64,000 bases of DNA from Daphnia carinata (lineage: Eukaryota > Arthropoda > Branchiopoda > Diplostraca > Daphniidae), in the NCBI RefSeq assembly GCF_022539665.2, contig NC_081337.1:3820679-3884678 (forward strand). The letters run 5' to 3'. A program made the position numbers and the translations under genes. Below are positions 10,072-21,838 of this stretch, one piece after another (within the stretch, counting starts at the first letter, position 1; each line of letters opens with the position of its first letter). The notes beneath the pieces are model-generated. The model was given only the letters and a program-made list of their open reading frames with translations. It was not told where the DNA came from and searched no databases.

Positions 10072-10847
10072 ACTGTCATGTGGTGGACTGAATAACTAAG
10101 CAATAACTAATTGTTTTTTAAAATTCTATACTTATTTTGAATTCTTATTTGAAAACTTTAGGTACCTGGCTGTGTTCGCCTAATGCCAACTCATCCTCAC
10201 GTTCAGTTAGAGATGAGTTTTGAAAAACCTCCTTCACTGTTTGGAAACTGTTCCGTTCCAATTTGTTCTTTTCCCCTAGCTGAGCTTGAAGACTCAAAAT
10301 TTGAGCTACAAAACACGAATGAATAAAAGCAAATAAATAGAATCATTACGTGTTAGGCCTACGATCCTTAGCTTTGTTATCTAATATTTTGTGTTGTTCC
10401 AATAACTGGGCCTGCAGCTTCATAATTTGATCTAATAAACAATAATTAATAATTGAAAACCAATATAATAATGTTTATACTTAACATTTTTTTGTTTTAT
10501 TATCTTATCCATTTTTCAATTGTTCCTCCAGCCGCGCGTTCTTCTCCAGCCACGCTTCTCAATTAACTGCTAATGGGATACAATTAACTCAAATTGCTTA
10601 CATGCCTGTAATAACGAAACCGACTGATAGATGGCTACGGGTAGAAAAAAGAGAAAAAAGTGCGATTTTTTTTTCCGCCATTTTTTTTTTTTTTTATGTA
10701 AAACGGATTGCCATACCCCCCCCCCCCCCCCCAAAAAAAAAAAAAAATTTCAGCCTTTTTTTTCTTTTTACAGCTATGGTCATCTAGCGGCCAGATTCCT
10801 ATTTAATTTTCTAAATACAAATTTACATATTCTAGCCCAGACTTGCC

Positions 10848-11259
10848 GCGCCGATCAATTTTCCGATCGCGATCTCCGATCCGATCTTTTGAGTTTGATC
10901 GGATCGGGCGAACCGATCAAACTGCGAAAGATCGGATCGGCGATCAAATTTTGCCGATCATTTTTACCGATCATTTTTGTGCAGCATCTAACGGTAAAAA
11001 TTTACACTGTTTCGCGAAAATAGCATTGGCTGTCACAGCGACAGTCACTGGCGGCCATTGAGGGTGAACACTAAACAGTTTCCTTCAATTGGCATTCGCA
11101 AAAATAGCAGTGAAATAGAACCCTGCGGCTGAAAATCTACAGCTAGATGGTGAAAAGTTTGATCGCTAAAAACGATCGGATCGCGATCAATTTTTTGGGA
11201 TTGCCGATCCGATCTCCGATCTTTTTCAAAAGATCGGATCGGCGATCGCGGCAAGTCTG
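10848..11259. mobile_element. GATC-rich palindromic MITE-like element
   Basis: The outer ends are CAGACTTGCCGCG at 10848-10860 and its reverse complement CGCGGCAAGTCTG at 11247-11259. Inside each end, runs of GATCGGATC/CCGATC motifs pair in inverse orientation. The middle is not repetitive. The size of about 412 bases and the matching ends fit a non-autonomous DNA transposon next to, or inserted into, the edge of the large inverted repeat. I see no clear target-site duplication. Confidence 0.6.
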
Positions 11260-11263
11260 CTTT

Positions 11264-12158
11264 TGTCCAAATCGGAAAAAATCGAAATCTCTCGGATTGC
11301 GAAGAAAATCCCATTTCGGTCACTGTATGTAGAGAATTAACTAGAAACGTGACCGTTAGATGGCAATAGCAGTAAAACAGAAAAAAAGTCCCAGATTTTT
11401 TATTTTGGGTAAAACAGATTGCCATATCTTTCTAGCTCGAACTCGGAAGAAAAGTAGAATCAAATTACTAAAAAGGGTCGGTGATTTAATCATTATATTT
11501 TACATATTTATTCACCCCAGCGAAATCAGATACACAATCAAAAGATATAAGGATGGCATTTGTCCGTTCAGTAATGAACTAACTGTCCACATTTTAAAAA
11601 AGATTTCACAATAGAGTAAGAATACAGGTACATAATGTCACTCATATGTCTTTGCCATCACCGTGGAATGTATGAATTCAGCAACATCTAGAACGAATTC
11701 GAAGCACAATGAAAAAGGAAACGATGGCTTCAATTCCTTTTTTATCGTTTGATTTGAATTCTGGGCTCCATTACACATAACATTATTGGTTGGGTTATCT
11801 TCGGTCACGACACAAGCTGAAAACAGATCAACTTCTTCCATCACTGGGGAAGGGGTAGGCAGCTAGGAAACTCAATTAGGAAAAATTTAAAAAAGGTGGC
11901 AGTAATTGAGGGGAAAAACCAAAAACCAAACTGCGCAGTAGCATTTGGTGGAAACACGAATGTAAGGCAAAGGCTGTCCACAACCGACCAAAAAGCATCC
12001 AGACATTCCATTGTGAATGGAAATATCTGTCATTTCGGTAATATTTGTAATCAACACATTATAGAAATAGAAAACCAAAAATAAATAACAAAAAAAAAAT
12101 CATAAAAATAAAAAAATAAAACAGAACTTTTGAGCCTGTCAGTTTGCTGTAAAGTTCA
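11264..12158. other. Non-coding DNA downstream of menin
   Basis: It holds one more copy of the dispersed terminal motif (about 11340-11435, minus). There is also a 68-codon minus-strand frame at 11638-11844 with no recognised domain. The rest is AT-rich and I see no gene. Confidence 0.5.
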
Positions 12159-14600
12159 CTACTCTTTTCTGGTTCTTTTGGGTCTTGAAAGGTTCGCATC
12201 TCGTCCGTCCTGTTTGGCATCTTTGGCTTCTTCGCCACGCAGTTTACGGCCGCCAAGCTGTACTTGACTTTGTGCCGTTAACTGAAGCGAAATGGCGTGC
12301 GTGTTGAGTTTCTCCGACAGCAGCAGATCTTTGAGTCCGGCCATTTTATGGCTACGAAGGTACAATTTTGGTTTGGTCACTATTTTCACCGGGCTGTCAG
12401 TTGAGGCAGCAGTCCCTGAAATGGTCAAAGTTTGAATCGCTTGCGAGTCTGATCCGGCTTTAATGTCCGAACCAAGGAAGAAGGCCTGGCTCAGGACTGT
12501 TCGACCACAGAGATCGGTGAGGGCGGCCAGCGCAGTCGACCCTAACCACGCCTTCTGGTCGGCCGTCTTGTCACCAACATGACTGTCAACTAGCCGCTCT
12601 TCCTTCTCTTGCTCCTTTGCTAGCGGCCAGGGGAGGACAACCTGATTGGCGTTGGCATCGAGATCTTCCCGATGGAACTCGGCCTTGCCCTCTATGAACC
12701 AAACACTCCAATAAACAACACAGCACGGAAAGCAGTATCGACATCATAGCCCACTAGCGCGATCAATAGGGTCGCACGAGCGGGCTGATCCATCACCAGA
12801 GATATTCCTTGCACAGTGTTTATTGCAACTTTCGGTTGTTAGGGATCTTGTCTGTTACTGCGTGACTTACCTGGTGGTTTCGTGGCTGGTGTATCTTCTT
12901 CTGCAACCTCGGAGCATGAGATAACGACGTGTCTCCGAACTTGCGAATCGAACTTGGAGATGGTGTTGACTAAAGGTTTGGCCCATCCTATGTGAAGAAC
13001 AGGCGTGCAGCTCCCTTCCTCCCACTGGCAAATGCCGTCGTAGAAACGGAGCAGATGGGCAAAACACTCGGAGTCTTTTAATATTGAACGGGCGCTGTGA
13101 CCCGACCCTTCAACTTTCATCACAAAAGGAATCAGTTCGTTGGCGATTTCGAGGAATTCCTGTTGTGAACAACGATAGCTTTTATTTAGTGTTTCAATGA
13201 TCTGTGCTAGTTCCAAACCTTGTATATTTCTTCATCCTCTCGCGAATAGTTATAGCTGTAAACGTAAATGCAGTTAACGATGGAAATTCTAGAAAAATTA
13301 ATTTTGTATAAGATGAATACCTTCGAATAGCGTCCGCCGCATTGGCCCAGCTTTCAAGTGCCTCTTTGTACATCCGGTTTCGATAGAAGTAACCCCCTTG
13401 GTAAGTGTAAGGGTAGACGTGGCTGTTACCGTAACATCGTCTCGCCACCTCAATAGCTTGACTAAAAAGTTGGCCACAATGGCAGCGACCAGGTGTTGGA
13501 ATTAATTCTTCTAGATCGGCCAGATTGCCTAGATAAGATAAAATTCTGAGGTAAGTTTTCTACTTGACGCAGTTAGAAAAATTGTTACCGAGGGCCATGG
13601 GATACCGTGTAAGATGACCTGTGTCGTACAACACCCATAACAAAGCCTGCTGCATTGACGCGACCTCCAAACTGTCAGTGGTAGCAGTAATACTGGGATT
13701 GATTGAGGAAACAAGTGAGGCAACCTCAGTGAATCTAGAACAAATCACTGGATTGCCTGCTACATAGAGCCATGATCTTGCAAGTATTCCTGAGTCCACT
13801 GGTTGGCCCCGTTTGTCTTCATTGCCTTTTCCTGAAAAAATTTTAATATATTTTGGGTGATTGAAAATTTACACAATATTTTGAGATTTACCATGCCATG
13901 TCACTTCTGCAGTTTCTTTGCTCTCTGGTCCAAACATAACCCAAGCATGGTCTTCTGACAATGCCAAATGTACATCATCAAAACCCAATACTTGGCAACC
14001 CGCCACTACAGCCAAGGCAACACCAAAGCAGTCGAGTTTATTTCCTAGTGTAAAAGAAGTATAACCAAAGGTATATTTGAAGGGCATTATCTAATTTAAT
14101 TGATTACCTGTTAAATAGCTATACAAACTTTGTAAATGTGCTCGATCTTTGTAGTAACTCCTGGTTAATGTGTTCCAGATGACATCAGAAACTCTTTTTA
14201 CAATTTCACGAGTTGCAAAGTCTGGGCAGCCATACTGTGTCAAATCCACTGAGCTTTTGATAACTGCTCTGAATTTTATGTAAAGGGCTTCCACTGTTGA
14301 CCACTCAATCTCGGGAAAATCATCCTCCCTCCTAATAGGTGGTATGACAATAAGTTTTTCACTGGTTTCGTCAATAGTAGTAGCCGCGGCTAAAACAGTT
14401 GACTTGGCGCCACCAAGAAGTTGGTGATTACACGTAAGGGTATTCTCAATACATCCAACAATGATGGATAACAAGGCTAAATCTGGCTCGGTAGTTCGTT
14501 TCAGAATACTTTCGAATAGTGATACGACTGATGTGACGGTTTTCAGGGGAAATAATCTCTTTTCCTCCTCCGAGAGAGCGTCCATATTTCTTTTTCCCAT
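12159..14600 (-). CDS. MEN1: Menin
   Basis: Seven exons, 14600-14108, 14044-13892, 13831-13589, 13528-13321, 13255-13219, 13159-12871 and 12691-12159, give 651 residues (human menin about 610). Signatures in order are KRLFPLKTV at the N-terminus, [96 protein letters not shown] and the C-terminal [13 protein letters not shown]. Menin is a nuclear scaffold that tethers MLL-type H3K4 methyltransferase complexes and binds JunD; the basic C-terminal tail (RPKRTRKE) fits a nuclear localisation or DNA-contact role. The fifth exon is only 37 bases. The start was set at ATG 14600; ATG 14585 is an alternative. The long acidic/proline-rich linker of vertebrates is replaced by an unrelated stretch. Confidence 0.96.
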
Positions 14601-15456
14601 GCCTTGTTGTTGATGTGTTGTGAATGCACCCGTCCGTCCATACATACGGCCTACATTGATTGTACTGGTCGGTGAACAGCCTATTCGCCACAGTGTACAA
14701 TTACTCGTCCATGAACTAGCGCATCTAGCGGCATAATTGGGTGGTAAATAGTTTACAGGTACGTAGGTTAGTTAATCGTTTGAGACGCACGGGGAAAAAT
14801 AGGTTAACTTCGCGCGATTCTGCCACTAGATGAGCTATCGCCTGTTCCTTCCCCACAAAGCACCACACGCTATGCCAAAACCGCCAGATAGGCTTTAGGC
14901 CAGCAGGCGACAATGAAGTATGCCATTCCACGGACCGTTCCACTTTAAGCTAAGTATTGCGCTGAGAACTTTCATATACCCGTCTAGATCAGTACTTTCA
15001 CCTTTCGGTTTCATTTTGTATGACAAGACCGTTCAAAGCAGAGCAAACACCTGGAACGCCCGTGTACCAAATTCCTTGGCTGAAGCTAGGTATTGAGCCT
15101 CGCGCGCAGCGCGTTTTACATACAAATTCCCTCCATATTTTTGCTAGTACTAATTGGACTGCACTTCCGATTAATATTCCGGTTTGCCTTGGAAAAACTG
15201 AAATGCATAGCAGAACGAATTCCATGTCTGAAACGAAATAGATACATCATACGACCAATTACTGATTAAATCTGAGTGTGCTGGAAACTGTTGAATATAT
15301 TGAAAATTTAAAACCAAATATGAGTATACAACATGCATAAAGGATACCGTACATATATGGTAGCTGACCTCGAAAAAAAATCTGCGGCCTCGACTGTGCT
15401 ATTCGCTTTTTGAAATGATCTACTCATCAATCATCCAACTGATGAATTTATACGGA
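14601..15456. other. Intergenic, presumed menin promoter
   Basis: 856 bases between the menin start and the TBCE stop, both genes on the minus strand. Short open frames on both strands at about 14998-15241 show no recognisable domain. No repeat seen. Confidence 0.5.
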
Positions 15457-17949
15457 TTAGACGGACTCCTTTACTACAATAGTATCGCCGTCTTCAATTG
15501 AATAAAATGAAAGAGGTCGAAGGTCGTTATCAAGTGGAATATATAAGCCTGGATTCTAAATTGCAAAATTGGAAATTTTATTTCAAATGACTTTTGAAAG
15601 ATGCATAAAGAAACACGATACCTTGGGGCCGTAAGAGAAAAACGTGAGTTCAGAGCTATGAAGATTAAAGAGCCTGTGGATTAAAACTTTCAGTTTCTGA
15701 ACCTCCATGGTCACAGGAAGTTTTTTAGTAATTTGTTTTGGCCCCCATTCCAAACGTAGCACTAAAAACTATGGTTTATTTGCCTGTATACGAATTTTTT
15801 TTTACGAAATACTTACTGATTAGAGCATTCTTCAAAGTAGTTGGTTTTGTTGCGTATTCGCCTTGTTCAGGTGGCCCATACTCTGAAAAACATACATCAC
15901 AAGAATTTAAATATAGGTTAAGAGCTCCAGAAATAAAATTTCCACAATATAAATTATTTTATTGTCAAGACGAGTGTAGCCCAAAGAAATACATCTGTCA
16001 ATCTAGGGATATTCTTCGCCATATTTACTGTAGGAGAGTAGTATCTATACAAAACCTATGCTTGCAGTTTGTATATTCTTTCCCTCCAAACCCAAAAATG
16101 ATAGCATTAAAAACATATGTGGGTTGGAACTTACTTTGAATAAGGCATTTGTAGCGAGGATGCTTTGCTTCAAAATTTCTTATTTGTTGTTCGCCAGTCG
16201 GAGAATGCTGTTGAGACAAGACGAACAAGTATTCATTGCCATTTTGCTTGAGATAATCTAGCTCTGCACCACGCCTATCAACACTAGAGATTTGGCTACC
16301 ATTGATTACCTAAATAGGTTATAAATACATATGGAAATGCGTGGAAATACAGGACCAAATGTGAAGAAAGCTATACTTGAAGATTTCCAATCCTAGCAAT
16401 AATCCCCTGTGAGAAGGTTTCTTGACTATTAACTTCAAAGTCCTGATTACCGCATAGTTTAAGGTCGACTAACATTGGCAGTTTATCCAATTCAGAGATA
16501 TGTTCCCACTAAACAGATAAAGTATTAAGGCGCCAGGAGTCAGTACAGCCAATCAATTAAAGATATTGTATCATTTTACCTGGGTGATTCTGTTATTGGA
16601 CAATGAGAGCTTTGAAAGCCTTGAAAATGAGTTTTCCTTGACTTGGATGTTTCTCAGGCCACATCCATAGAGAGACAATTGTTCTAAGCTAGAAATTTAA
16701 CATCATCAATATACAATAATTACAAAATATGGATAAAACTTACTTAGGCAACTGTCCAAGTTTGTTTACTTCCTCCCAATATTCAATTTGATTACCTTCA
16801 AGATTCAATACTCTCAGTTGATTAAAAACGTCACTGTCCATAAACTCGAGACATTTAATGTTATTATTTGGAACCTAGAAACTTAAAAATTTAATTTGAA
16901 CTTTCCATATCGTACGTATTCACTTTACCGCTAAAACTTCTATTGTGGGCCACATTGCGGAAGCCTGGACAATGGTTTTCCATGTATAATCCATATGGCT
17001 CATTTGCAACTGGGTCAAGTTACTAAATGCTGCTTTCAGAGACGCGGGATTCTCGGGAATGGCTAATTTGTTATCACTAAGAAGAAGCAACATGAAACAA
17101 CCGAACAAGTTATCATGAAATATGAGGGGATGTTACCTGACGTTTAAAACCGCCAATCTTGGCAACTGGCTCGTGATGGCTGCAATCCCTTCCCATGAAT
17201 CAAAAAGATTGGAAGAGAGATCCAACTCTTCTATGTTGGGACATACTTCCCCCAAGTCATGGTTGCTATGATCAATGCGCAAGTGGTCGAGCACTGCAAT
17301 TCTCAACTCACGCAGATTACTTTAATAACATTTCATAACAAATTAATAATCTCAGAAACAAAGAAGAATAGTAAGTGCAATATACCTTTGCTTTTGGCCA
17401 ACCTTTTCAAATCCCACAAGTTCAAGAAATGGAGCATTCATTTCATCTCTTAGTTCACTTATAAGTAACTTGTCTGCATAGCCATCTGTGGAACCCTTAA
17501 GGTATCGATCTGAAAGGGCTTGACTAAACTCCAGATTTGGCTTAATTTTGTTGATCCGAACAAATGAACCTGCATTTAATTTTCTGTCCCATACATGTAC
17601 ACACATACACAACCTTATGGTTTTTCTTAATGTTGCCTACCTTGTTACAAAGTATTGAACTCCTTCATGTGAACCACTATGTTTTCCTCTCAATGGGTCA
17701 TCCCATTCTACGCCAAGCCAAGTTCCTTTAGTTGGTGGAACTTCACCAATATAAAGAATGGTGCCTCGAAAGCCATCACACTCCACTCTTGTTCCTACAA
17801 CATATTCTCTCTGTAAGATTAAAAGAAATTTATTCCCACTTACAATTTGCATGTCAATTCAACCTGTCACACATAGCACTCAATGGTAATAAACCATGGC
17901 AAACAAATACTATACAGGTTTCAGCAATGCAAAAATATTTTCTTACCAT
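15457..17949 (-). CDS. TBCE: Tubulin-specific chaperone E
   Basis: Twelve exons (17949-17947, 17810-17641, 17583-17386, 17319-17137, 17076-16929, 16874-16744, 16688-16580, 16508-16377, 16309-16135, 15882-15817, 15761-15622, 15555-15457) give 517 residues; human TBCE has 527. Domain order is an N-terminal CAP-Gly domain (GTWLGVEWDDPLRGKHSG, SHEGVQYF) at about residues 3-60, leucine-rich repeats at about 120-330 (LDLSSN, LNLEGNQIEYW, LSLSNNRITQ), the RRGAELDYLKQNGNEY hinge, then a ubiquitin-like C-terminal domain. TBCE works with TBCC and TBCD to assemble and release alpha/beta-tubulin heterodimers in the cytosol. The proposed first coding exon contains only the ATG; an upstream frame lacks another ATG. 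All phases close. Confidence 0.95.
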
Positions 17950-18946
17950 GCTAGAATCGAATTTGGAATTATTATCTAAATAGTTTGAGGAAGTTGTCTA
18001 AATGTGATTAAACGCAGGTTCTCGGGATACAAGAAGCAGATGTTTGGCGGATTGTGACTTCTTCACTCATGAATCAACTGACTTTTTCACTGCCTGAACA
18101 AACATGTAATTAATGTAACTGAACATGTGGGTAAAAATTGGAACTACAACAGAAAAATTCACATCAGTAGTTCTATAACCTTACAGATGGCGTTGTAAAA
18201 CCATTTGAATTGATTATGAGAAATCGATTTTCATCGCTCTCAAGTTAGAACTAGTTTTCTTAAAACATAATAGAAATTCAAGAAGAAACAGGTTTAAATA
18301 AAGTCTTTCATTTTCGCAGAAACAGTGTAGAAATAATGCATTAATAAAGCTAAATTGTGTTTTTTTTATTTACCTTTAAATATTTTATTTTTAGGACATC
18401 GAATCCTAAACGACCAACGCTTATACGCTTATAACTTGATGTTGTTTTTTTTAAATTTGAAACACAAGAAATAGCATAATAGTACAAATTCATTTGCTTT
18501 CGTATAACTTGAGCTTATTTAATAGTGTATGATAGAGGAGGACTATTATCTACAAATACGATCTACCAGAAAGTAATAATAATAATAAATTGTAGTACTA
18601 TATGAAGCCGGTTAGCCAAAGTTGCGCGAATGGCATCATATATAACTGAGCACGTTACGAACGAGCAGAACAATGATAACCTAAATAATTGACAGTTCCG
18701 AACTCAGGTAAACAGTTCATCTATATAGTTAATCATTGAAGTTCAATGGGGAGTGGTTTATTTCCAGTTTGTTTGTCCATTTAAGACTAAAGGGGTCATT
18801 GTTGGCAAGCTCTCAGATTCCTGTAGTACGAAAGAAGAAGAGAACCGAACAAGAAGATCCAACGTTGATCGAGCATTTATAGGATTGCTTGCGTTATTGT
18901 CGTAGTAACTTAATAGATAAAATTTTAGTGAGCGTAGAAATTAAAC
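17950..18946. other. Divergent intergenic region TBCE/CUB gene
   Basis: About 1 kb between two divergently transcribed genes. It is AT-rich with no recognised coding frame. It must hold both 5' UTRs and promoters. Confidence 0.6.
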
Positions 18947-21162
18947 ATGCATTTACCTTTTTTTCTTGTACACGCCATTCTCTTTGGCAATATTGTGTGT
19001 GCTGAGGTGATTTCGTCAATTCGAACAATTCAAACTGATTACAGCAGTGGCAGAGAAGCACGTCAACTCCTTATTCATCCATATCTAAAACAGGGTAAAG
19101 TTCAGAATAGCACTTACCGAAACTTTTCCATCCCGGAAAAGCTGAAGTCTTCCATGGTCTCATAAAAAATACCGCACTGAATTGTAGTGAAATACGACAA
19201 CTAACGTTCTAGCAGAAGTCGTGACCGACCTAGTTCGTCTGTTATATGCACGCAATTTAAAGCTGCCCCATATTTTTAAAGAACAATAATTTAATTAGTG
19301 GGCGACTAATAAAGGATTGTTTTAATTTTTAGCTGACCTGGTGATTCCTCGTGAACGTCTATTCGGCCTATCCAATGTAAACAATGCTTACAAGTTCTTT
19401 TCGCCATTTATCAACGTTGCTCCGAGACCCAAGGGCCGCAATCCTGAATCGCCAAGGACTTTTAGTAGTTGTAAAAGCAGAGATGGCCACATGGGAAACT
19501 GCGTCCCATCTGCCTTTTGCAATGCATATGGAGGACGTTCAGGTGGTTCGTGCGGATCACTGGCTGTCTGCTGCATCTGTAAGTCGGCATTATTTTGCGT
19601 TGTTAATAATGAATTGCAGAAATACTTCAAGCCTGATTTAAAATTGATTTCATAATTCATTTACCTTTATAAAAAAGACACTATTGTGAAGTGCGGAGAA
19701 AAGACGACATTGAATAACACTTATTGGCGAAACCCTCCTTCTGTAAGTTCAGATACGTCTTGTAGTCTGACTTTTACATTGGATAACAGCCTTATCGAGC
19801 AGCGAAAACCTATTTGCCAAGTTCGGTATGATGCAAATTCTTGTTACGACCCATTGTTTGTCATATCATCTATGATTTGAGTTTGCAGTAATCCATTATT
19901 GCTTCAAGTGACTCATAAGAAACGTTAAAAATATTGCCATTATCTGTAGCTTAGATTTCAAAAGCTTTACCGTTGCTCAACCGAATCCTGCCACGGGACA
20001 TTGCGATTCCGATTATCTTCAAGTCGTAGGAGCAGTTAATAAGGTGCCCATCATTTGTGGGGATAATGACGACCAACATAGTATGGCAACAGTGAAAGTG
20101 TTATTACTTTTATTTGTCCTTAAAAGGCGTAACTTTCTGTCCCCGTACGTGTTTTTTTTTTAGTGTACCTGGAAGCTCCAACACCAACGACTGAGTTCAT
20201 GTTTTTAATGAAGTTCGGTGTATCGCCAGTCACTCGCAGTTGGAACATTGGTATCTCGCTGATTCCTTGTGGTACCGACTTTCTTGGTAGATAATATTTT
20301 GTTTAATTAATTTTTTAAAAGCCAACAATCAGCAATGCATCCAGTAAAATTATTTGAACTACGTCAATTTTTATCCCGCCTCTTAACCACAGCTCCAAGA
20401 GATTGCCTTCAGTATTTTACAAGACACATGGGTACCGGTTCTGTGAAGTCCTTCAACTGGAGAGACGCGTCTGGCATGCGTCAATTGGCTGATATGGATT
20501 ACAAAATTTGTTTCCGGAATGAAATCATTACCAACAGACAGGTAGCGCGGCAACATGTGTAGCCATTCGGATTACTTCATGATGAACATTGTACTTGAGC
20601 CTAGGTTTTTTTTCGACATGAAAGCTTTCATGTTGACGTAGATGTTTAAAACAATTTTGATATGGGTCTGTTATCTAAAACAAAAAGAAATTATGCGAAA
20701 ATTTACAGAAGGCAACCAGAATTTGTTACACCCAGTGCGTTACTCGAGGCAATGGTCAGAGCTTCCGGCTTGGCAGATTTCCATCTAGTACATCCAGAAA
20801 TGGCGCAATTAATTGTCCTGAAGATTTCGTCCTCATTCCAAATGGGTTTAATCCTTTGATACCAACGGACGTTTCGGATCGCTACTGTGGAGGCGCCCTC
20901 AACCCTGCTGCTACTGGTGGATCTCCTGTTACAGTTTGCTGTAAGAATCGAATTTTTATTTGGTTTCATCTAAGACATGTGCCCGTTGCGTTTGCCTTTT
21001 CTTTACGTGACGTAATTTTGTCACTAATAGTTTATGTATTGCCTTTTAGCTACCATTAAGGATTTCACCGTGATCTACCACACGAACGATGTAGAGGGGG
21101 CTATTTCGACTGATGTAGAAAGTTCTGGATTTTGCTTCGACTACGAACAAAGATTGGCTTAA
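18947..21162 (+). CDS. Secreted CUB-domain protein, arthropod type
   Basis: Eight exons (18947-19094, 19333-19578, 19678-19825, 19950-20080, 20164-20286, 20393-20541, 20709-20940, 21050-21162) give 429 residues. It starts with a signal peptide (LPFFLVHAILFGNIVCAEV). A cysteine-rich block follows at about 80-130 (GHMGNCVPSAFCNAYGGRSG, then CGSLAVCC), then two CUB-like regions. The first includes CDSDYLQVVG and PIICGDN. The second opens PRDCLQYFTRHMGTGSVKSF and contains the paired CPEDFVLIPNG, SDRYCGGALNP and SGFCFDYEQ cysteines. Insects and crustaceans carry many proteins of this layout; their function is largely unknown, and an extracellular binding role is an inference. There is no protease domain. 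Exon 6 ends at a GT donor that looks like a frameshift unless the intron is recognised. A candidate AATAAA lies at 21433. Confidence 0.85.
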
Positions 21163-21838
21163 GAGGATCAGTTTGCCTACACGTTCATTTCTTGCACGTT
21201 TTTTTGCTCACAACTGGACTTAAAACCTCATAAGATTTTGCTTGTATTTTGTTGTTTTCTTCCCCAATTGCCTTGACTGACAAAATAATCACTTCAAAGG
21301 TAGTGAGACGAATTAACCCTGAACATACAACCCGCTATTTAATTTGACTGTTTCAGTTTAATTATTAGAAGTTACACAACAAATACAATTAATATATGGA
21401 AGTGATTGATTCATTTACCTTAAGTCGCTGGCAATAAAGTAAAAAGGTTGTGATTCGCAGTTAGAAATGAGAATTCATTATTCACAAAGTAGTCCTGTGA
21501 CCTGTGGGATCGTCACAACTCGGATTGTCAAGAGCCATGTAACACATGTGTGTTAGATGGCTTTATGTCTAAAGCAGAAGACATTGAAGAACATACCGGC
21601 GGCGTTGCTATGTAAACAGAAAGATGACAACCCTCGTTAGGCAATAGTAGGCAATACCAAAAAATCCTATATAGTGGGCGATAAGAGCCAGTGCCTTTTC
21701 GTTTTGAGGTTCAGAGAGCCACTCCCTTGCCCGTGACAAGTTAATTATTTCTGTGAGGTATCTCCATACCTTGCTTCTTGTGGCTAAATTCTCAAAGAAT
21801 TAAACGTAGACGTAATAACGTTCCTTGACGTTTCAAGT
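21163..21838. other. Intergenic region CUB gene/SPTLC1
   Basis: It holds the 3' UTR of the CUB gene (AATAAA at 21433-21438) and the SPTLC1 promoter. No gene or repeat seen. Confidence 0.5.

Larger units (their letters stand above)
4604..10838. mobile_element. Large inverted-repeat (foldback-like) element
   Basis: The left arm (about 4604-7690) is repeated in reverse complement in the right arm (about 8590-10838). Matching pairs include 4611-4700 with 10740-10835 and 7380-7680 with 8640-8950. The arms are clearly homologous but not identical. The left arm is longer because of internal duplications. Homopolymer runs (A/T and G/C) mark both outer ends. The loop of about 900 bases (7690-8590) holds three tRNA-like modules and shorter inverted pieces. 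The arms contain short conserved open frames but no transposase I recognise. It could be a foldback transposon or the result of two opposed insertions of one element. Confidence 0.75.

Noticed and set aside
10602-11061. Overlapping 61- to 130-codon frames near 10.6-11.0 kb
   Set aside because: They run through homopolymers and the GATC-rich palindrome, and both strands are open. No coding signal.
11638-11844. 68-codon minus-strand frame downstream of menin
   Set aside because: No domain, no splice partner, and it lies where the menin 3' UTR would be.
20541-20585. Apparent frameshift in the CUB gene (out-of-frame AATCVAIRIT after NRQ)
   Set aside because: A GT donor at 20542 and acceptor at 20708 join to a conserved cysteine-bearing exon and the total length closes in frame, so no frameshift is needed.
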